Source of the DNA: Vibrio ichthyoenteri ATCC 700023
GTDB taxonomy: Bacteria > Pseudomonadota > Gammaproteobacteria > Enterobacterales > Vibrionaceae
NCBI RefSeq assembly: GCF_000222605.1
Contig: NZ_AFWF01000101.1
Span: 1-37,948, forward strand
Length of the DNA: 37,948 nucleotides
Direction of reading: 5' to 3'
Part shown: positions 34,143 to 37,948 of the stretch, one piece after another
Layout of the letters: every line of letters begins with the position of its first letter
Numbering within the stretch: position 1 is the first letter of the stretch
Made by a program: the position numbers and the translations under genes
The notes under the pieces: generated by a model
Database searches by the model: none
Seen by the model: the letters and a program-made list of their open reading frames with translations, nothing else
What the model was told of the DNA's origin: nothing

Positions 34143-36070
34143 TGAATCTTATAAAAATAACGCCACTGCTTACCTCTACCATACTTGCGCTACCCACTTT
34201 GGCGGCGGATTCTCTTGATGACTTGTTAAATATGTCATTAACCTCCTTAGCGGAAACCAAGGTCACTTCAGCCACGCGCAGTTCACAAAGCTTAGCTGAT
34301 ACCCCTGCTGCGGTATACGTGATTACCGCCAAAGAGATTAACCGTTCCGGAGCTCGCTCTGTCGCTGACGCACTCGCACTCGCGCCTGGATTACATGTTG
34401 CCAAATACTCCAATTACGATTGGGGCATTAGTGCTCGTGGTAATAATAAGGTGATGAGTAATACCATGTTGGTGATGGTTGATGGTCGCAGTGTCTTTAA
34501 CCCGATGTTTTCCGGTGTGGACTGGGATCTTATTCCGGTTAGCATTGATAACATCGAACAAATTGAAATCGTTTTAGGCCCAGTAGGGACTACATGGGGT
34601 GGCAACGCCGCAGCGGCTGTGATTAACATCATCACCCTTGAAGCCGATAGCGCACTTGAAGCACAGCTTACCGTTAAAACAGGTAACTGGGGTTACAGTG
34701 AATACCAAATGCGCCATGCAGCTCAAGTTAGTGACTATGCCTACCTTAGTGGCTACTTTGAATTTGTTGAACATCCCCCATGGACAAGTGATGAGGAGCG
34801 CGTTCAACCCAATGATCACTTTACCGTCTATACAGAGCGTTTTGGTGGCCGTTATGACTATCAAAAGCTAGCGCATACATTGAGTGTGCAAGCAGGTGGT
34901 ATTCGCTCACGTGAAGACTATTTATGGGCTAACTACCGCCCCACTATTTTCTTTCCCGATAATTCCGGCACTCATATGTATGAGACCGAAATGACCATGG
35001 AAGAGTACTTTGCTGGTATCCAGCATATTTACGAAATGTCGCCAGAACAGCGTTTAGAAAATGATGTTTGGCTAACCTATAGTGCCAATGATAGTACCCA
35101 CCGGAACGCAAATTTTTTCAGAGCCGATATCGATACACGAATGGTTTGGGACAACCTTTGGGGAACCCAGTTAACACTAGGTGGCAATCTTCGTCTAATT
35201 GATGAAGAACTCGGAATTTACGACGCTCTAGATTTCTATACTATGCCGTATTTACGAATAACGGATGAGCCCAAATTTTTAAACCAAAGTTACGGTATTT
35301 ATGGAAATTGGAACCTGCCAATCACCGATAATATTACCGCCACCTTTGGTAACCGCTGGCAATACAATAACATTACTGATGAGGTCGACTCTCAGCCACA
35401 AGTACGTCTAAGTTACGCACTGTCTGATCAGCAGCAACTCTGGGCGGGTTGGGGTAAAGCCATTGTCACCCCTTCTCGATTAGAGCGAGAAACCGCTTTT
35501 CGACGTAATACCCTAATAGAAAATGCTCTATTTAATGACGGTAATCACTATGACTATTATTACTCTGTTGTTGATTGGGGAAATGAAGAACTCAAAACCG
35601 AGAGCATTGAAACCTATGAACTAGGATATCGCTTTTGGAATAAAGAGCAGCTGCAGGTGAGTTTAAGCAGTTACTACAGTCAGCATCATAATATTCGAGC
35701 TTTAGTTCGCCTCAATGCTTCACAAGTAGTGATTCCTGGCGGCTCTTCAGATGGCACTATTGGTACTGTAATAGAAAATTATAACAATCAATATGTCGAC
35801 CCATTATGGACAGAAACCTATGGGGCTGAACTGGCAATAAAATGGCAGCCGGCAGAACAACTGCAACTCAATGCTAACTACAGCTATAAGCGTATTATTG
35901 GCCACTGTTCTGGGTCTATTTGCGGCTCTAGCGACGCCCCAAGAATCACCGCCACCGTCGAAGGTGTTGGCGCCGATCAAAATACAGAATTTGCTGAAAA
36001 CATGACGCCGTTTCAAAATGGAACCCAATATTGGGTAACGATTGAATGGGCCGTAGCGCAAGATATATGA
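34142..36070 (+). CDS. TonB-dependent-receptor-like outer-membrane protein
   Basis: The 642-residue protein has a Sec signal (1-22, ending 'TLAA'), an N-terminal segment, a TonB plug domain (about 42-165, 'DTPAAVYVITAKEINRSGAR', 'VMVDGRSVFNPMFSG', 'IEIVLGPVGTTWGGNAAAAV') and a long beta-barrel. Plug-first receptors of this kind import large ligands or act as surface sensors. The C-terminus ends in 'WAVAQDI' rather than a final aromatic residue, which is slightly unusual. It heads an operon with yfiR-like and sensor genes and was probably recruited to feed a signal to them. No strong ribosome site is seen; a weak TAGG lies 12 nt upstream. Confidence 0.88.
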   Translation: MNLIKITPLLTSTILALPTLAADSLDDLLNMSLTSLAETKVTSATRSSQSLADTPAAVYVITAKEINRSGARSVADALALAPGLHVAKYSNYDWGISARGNNKVMSNTMLVMVDGRSVFNPMFSGVDWDLIPVSIDNIEQIEIVLGPVGTTWGGNAAAAVINIITLEADSALEAQLTVKTGNWGYSEYQMRHAAQVSDYAYLSGYFEFVEHPPWTSDEERVQPNDHFTVYTERFGGRYDYQKLAHTLSVQAGGIRSREDYLWANYRPTIFFPDNSGTHMYETEMTMEEYFAGIQHIYEMSPEQRLENDVWLTYSANDSTHRNANFFRADIDTRMVWDNLWGTQLTLGGNLRLIDEELGIYDALDFYTMPYLRITDEPKFLNQSYGIYGNWNLPITDNITATFGNRWQYNNITDEVDSQPQVRLSYALSDQQQLWAGWGKAIVTPSRLERETAFRRNTLIENALFNDGNHYDYYYSVVDWGNEELKTESIETYELGYRFWNKEQLQVSLSSYYSQHHNIRALVRLNASQVVIPGGSSDGTIGTVIENYNNQYVDPLWTETYGAELAIKWQPAEQLQLNANYSYKRIIGHCSGSICGSSDAPRITATVEGVGADQNTEFAENMTPFQNGTQYWVTIEWAVAQDI

Positions 36071-36080
36071 GTGAGATTCT

Positions 36081-36611
36081 ATGATTCTACGTTTGTTTCA
36101 GCGCCTAAGCCGCCGCTCCATACTGACCTTGGGGCTGATAATTTTCTCTTGTAGTGCACTCGCTAAATACAGCGATGAAGATCTTATGGCGGTCTATTTA
36201 TACCGCTTTGCGCTGCTGTCTGATTGGCAAGAAACGGGCGTCTCAACTCAACCATTAGAGTTCTGCGTTACTGAGGAGTCTGATGTCGCACTTCGGCTAC
36301 GAGATATAGTGTTAAGCAAACCCGAGACGGCAACTTATGACAATATTTCGCAAAACCCGACCAGTTCAATTTGCCACATACTGTATGTCGAAGGCGTGGA
36401 TGAGCAACAAGTTACTCAACTTAAGCTTGATTACCCTCACGCACTGCTTGTCGGCTCCAATAAAGCCTTTATTCAATGCGGTGGCATGATTGCGTTTGTC
36501 AAAGTAAACAACCGCATCAAACCCATGATTTCCCGTGAAAACGTGGAACCCAGTCAAATCAAATTGCGTGCACAACTGCTCAGTGTCGCCATCTTAGCAA
36601 GTGAGGCCTAA
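36081..36611 (+). CDS. YfiR-family periplasmic protein (DUF4154)
   Basis: The 176-residue product has a Sec signal (to 'SALA', about residue 28) and the YfiR fold: 'DLMAVYLYRFALLSDW' near residue 34, 'FCVTEE' near 61, 'ICHILYVEG' near 94, and 'IAFVKVNNRIKPMISRENV' region near 138. Three mature Cys (in FCV, SIC and IQCGG) could form a disulfide pair like that of Pseudomonas YfiR, with one left over. YfiR holds its partner diguanylate cyclase inactive from the periplasm. It begins 10 bp after the receptor stop and is followed two bases later by the sensor gene, its likely target. Confidence 0.9.
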   Translation: MILRLFQRLSRRSILTLGLIIFSCSALAKYSDEDLMAVYLYRFALLSDWQETGVSTQPLEFCVTEESDVALRLRDIVLSKPETATYDNISQNPTSSICHILYVEGVDEQQVTQLKLDYPHALLVGSNKAFIQCGGMIAFVKVNNRIKPMISRENVEPSQIKLRAQLLSVAILASEA

Positions 36612-36613
36612 CC

Positions 36614-37948
36614 ATGATCACAACTTTAATGGCCGGCCTACCTCTTCGCTATAAAATGATCCTACCAACATGGTTAATGGTCACCTTTATTATTGGCGGC
36701 ATTGGCGCATTAGCGATTCAATTTAATGTCAGTTCACAAAAAGTGAACCTCGATCATCGCATCAGTGTCCTGACCAAAGCGGTCGCAAACACACTACCAG
36801 CGGCTCTAACCTTTGATGATGCTCTATCGGCACAAGAGCAAATCAATAATTTAAGCTTTGACCCGGATATTATTGCCGCGCAGGTTCTTAATAGTGAACA
36901 ACAAGAATTTATTAATATTCAACGCATTCCACGTGGCTGCGCATGGAATAAAGGGGTTGTGCAATGTCAAACCAAAGAGTTTGAGGTACATAGCACCCCA
37001 ATTTTGTTGGGTGGAGAACAAATCGGCACATTGAAGGTGTGGGTTTCTTTAGAGTATCTCAAAGCCATGGCACAAAAACTGTGGACTTGGCTATTGGTGA
37101 TTACACTATCGCTTTCAGTGCTTGCTTGGTTATTTGCACGCTCGCTGCACCGCTTGATCATCACACCATTAAGTACACTGCACCATTCAATGGAAAAAAT
37201 GACGCGTGACGGGGTACTAAAAAAAGAGCTGCCGATAATGCATGATGATGAGCTCGGAAAGCTCACGGCCTGCTTCAACGAAATGGTAAGTAGCCTACGT
37301 GAAAGGGAGCTACAGTTACACTCTGCGCTCGATAGCGTCGAACAAAAAAACCGCTACATCTTTCGTGCGCTTGATGTGATGAAACGTGGCATCGTGGTTG
37401 TCTCTCCCGGAGATAAAATCACTTACTGCAACCCAGCGGCAGCCAGAGAGTTGCAAGATATTGATCAGGAGAACAACACACGCAACGTTCTAGAACGCTA
37501 CTTTGAACCACGCAGTGCAATTGAAGAAGTGCTCGCGGCGATCGAAAACCAGCAGCCATTACCTGCCATCGAAATGCGTGCGATTCAAACCTTGCGCCAC
37601 TATCAAGTCAGTTGCCATCCAATGGATGAAAACAAACACGTATTGTTACAACTTGAAGACATCACCGAACGTCACTTGGCAGAGCACCGTCGTAAATTAG
37701 TCGAATTAATGTTTGAACAAAACCAAGATGCGGTTTTGGTTGTGTCTCGCAACATGACAGTAGAAATGCAAAACCAACAAAGCTATCAATGGTTTGGTCA
37801 ACTAGATTCACTTTCCGATCTCACATTTGAACACGAATTTGATCGAACTAAACAACTAAAAACACTGCTTAAAAATGGTCGTTTGTCACTAGAATCAAGG
37901 ATACGAAGTAAAAAAGATTGGCTGCCATGCCAGTTAACGATACGTACC
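36614..37948 (+). CDS. CHASE8-HAMP-PAS membrane sensor, 3' end outside the window
   Basis: The frame from ATG 36614 is open for all 445 codons to the window end. It is the cyclase or phosphodiesterase sensor of the operon. Helix 1 spans about 16-36, a CHASE8-like periplasmic domain 37-153 ('ALTFDDALSAQEQINNL', two Cys at 109 and 118), helix 2 154-175, HAMP 176-232 ('PLSTLHHSMEKM', 'ELGKLTACFNEMV'), PAS 245-355 and the start of a second PAS from about 365. The output domain is missing; by analogy with YfiN and with CHASE8 proteins GGDEF or GGDEF-EAL is expected. YfiR would regulate it through the periplasmic domain. It is the downstream partner of the receptor and YfiR. Confidence 0.85.
   Translation, partial: MITTLMAGLPLRYKMILPTWLMVTFIIGGIGALAIQFNVSSQKVNLDHRISVLTKAVANTLPAALTFDDALSAQEQINNLSFDPDIIAAQVLNSEQQEFINIQRIPRGCAWNKGVVQCQTKEFEVHSTPILLGGEQIGTLKVWVSLEYLKAMAQKLWTWLLVITLSLSVLAWLFARSLHRLIITPLSTLHHSMEKMTRDGVLKKELPIMHDDELGKLTACFNEMVSSLRERELQLHSALDSVEQKNRYIFRALDVMKRGIVVVSPGDKITYCNPAAARELQDIDQENNTRNVLERYFEPRSAIEEVLAAIENQQPLPAIEMRAIQTLRHYQVSCHPMDENKHVLLQLEDITERHLAEHRRKLVELMFEQNQDAVLVVSRNMTVEMQNQQSYQWFGQLDSLSDLTFEHEFDRTKQLKTLLKNGRLSLESRIRSKKDWLPCQLTIRT

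Overview
The window looks like chromosomal DNA of a marine gammaproteobacterium of the Vibrionaceae, most likely Vibrio. The evidence is indirect: a VF530-type protein, DUF2750 and DUF3010 proteins, a YbiT-type ABC-F ATPase, GltS, PldA and a PhnR-like GntR regulator, with moderate GC and Vibrio-like codon use. I see no rRNA, tRNA, CRISPR array, transposase or integrase.

Layout. 1-2,710: the end of an unknown gene, then a BspA-like leucine-rich-repeat gene broken by one frameshift. 2,774-10,827: a minus-strand block (unknown protein, SPOUT RNA methyltransferase, DUF2750, diguanylate cyclase, glutamate/Na+ symporter, VF530 protein, ybiT). 11,116-12,596: a LysE exporter with an AraC regulator. 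12,721-17,410: an apparent respiratory reductive dehalogenase operon. It has an FNR-like box, a TPR protein, a Tat-exported corrinoid/2x[4Fe-4S] RdhA, an RdhB-like three-helix anchor, a NosR/RdhC-like flavinylated membrane protein and a 72-residue membrane-tethered protein; an AraC gene follows. 18,359-24,468: a DMT transporter, a cysteine-rich secreted protein, an EmrAB-like efflux pair, phospholipase A and DUF3010. 24,594-30,859: a PhnR-like regulator diverging from a six-gene operon (binding protein, cytosolic alkaline-phosphatase-superfamily hydrolase, two permeases, ATPase, HAD phosphatase), with near-identical CTAG-centred operators beside both outer genes. 31,105-33,955: cytochrome b561, an aminotransferase, and an AraC/GyrI-like regulator with tandem repeats over its start. 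34,127-37,948: a TonB-type receptor, YfiR and a CHASE8/HAMP/PAS sensor cut by the window end, with a PurR-like box at the receptor start codon.

How the parts may work together. The rdh operon fits an anaerobic chain in which the membrane flavoprotein moves electrons from quinol towards an extracytoplasmic dehalogenase. The PhnR-type operon fits import of an intact phosphodiester or phosphonate, cytosolic cleavage, then dephosphorylation. The last operon fits a surface-to-c-di-GMP relay. Substrates in all three cases are inferred, not read from the sequence.
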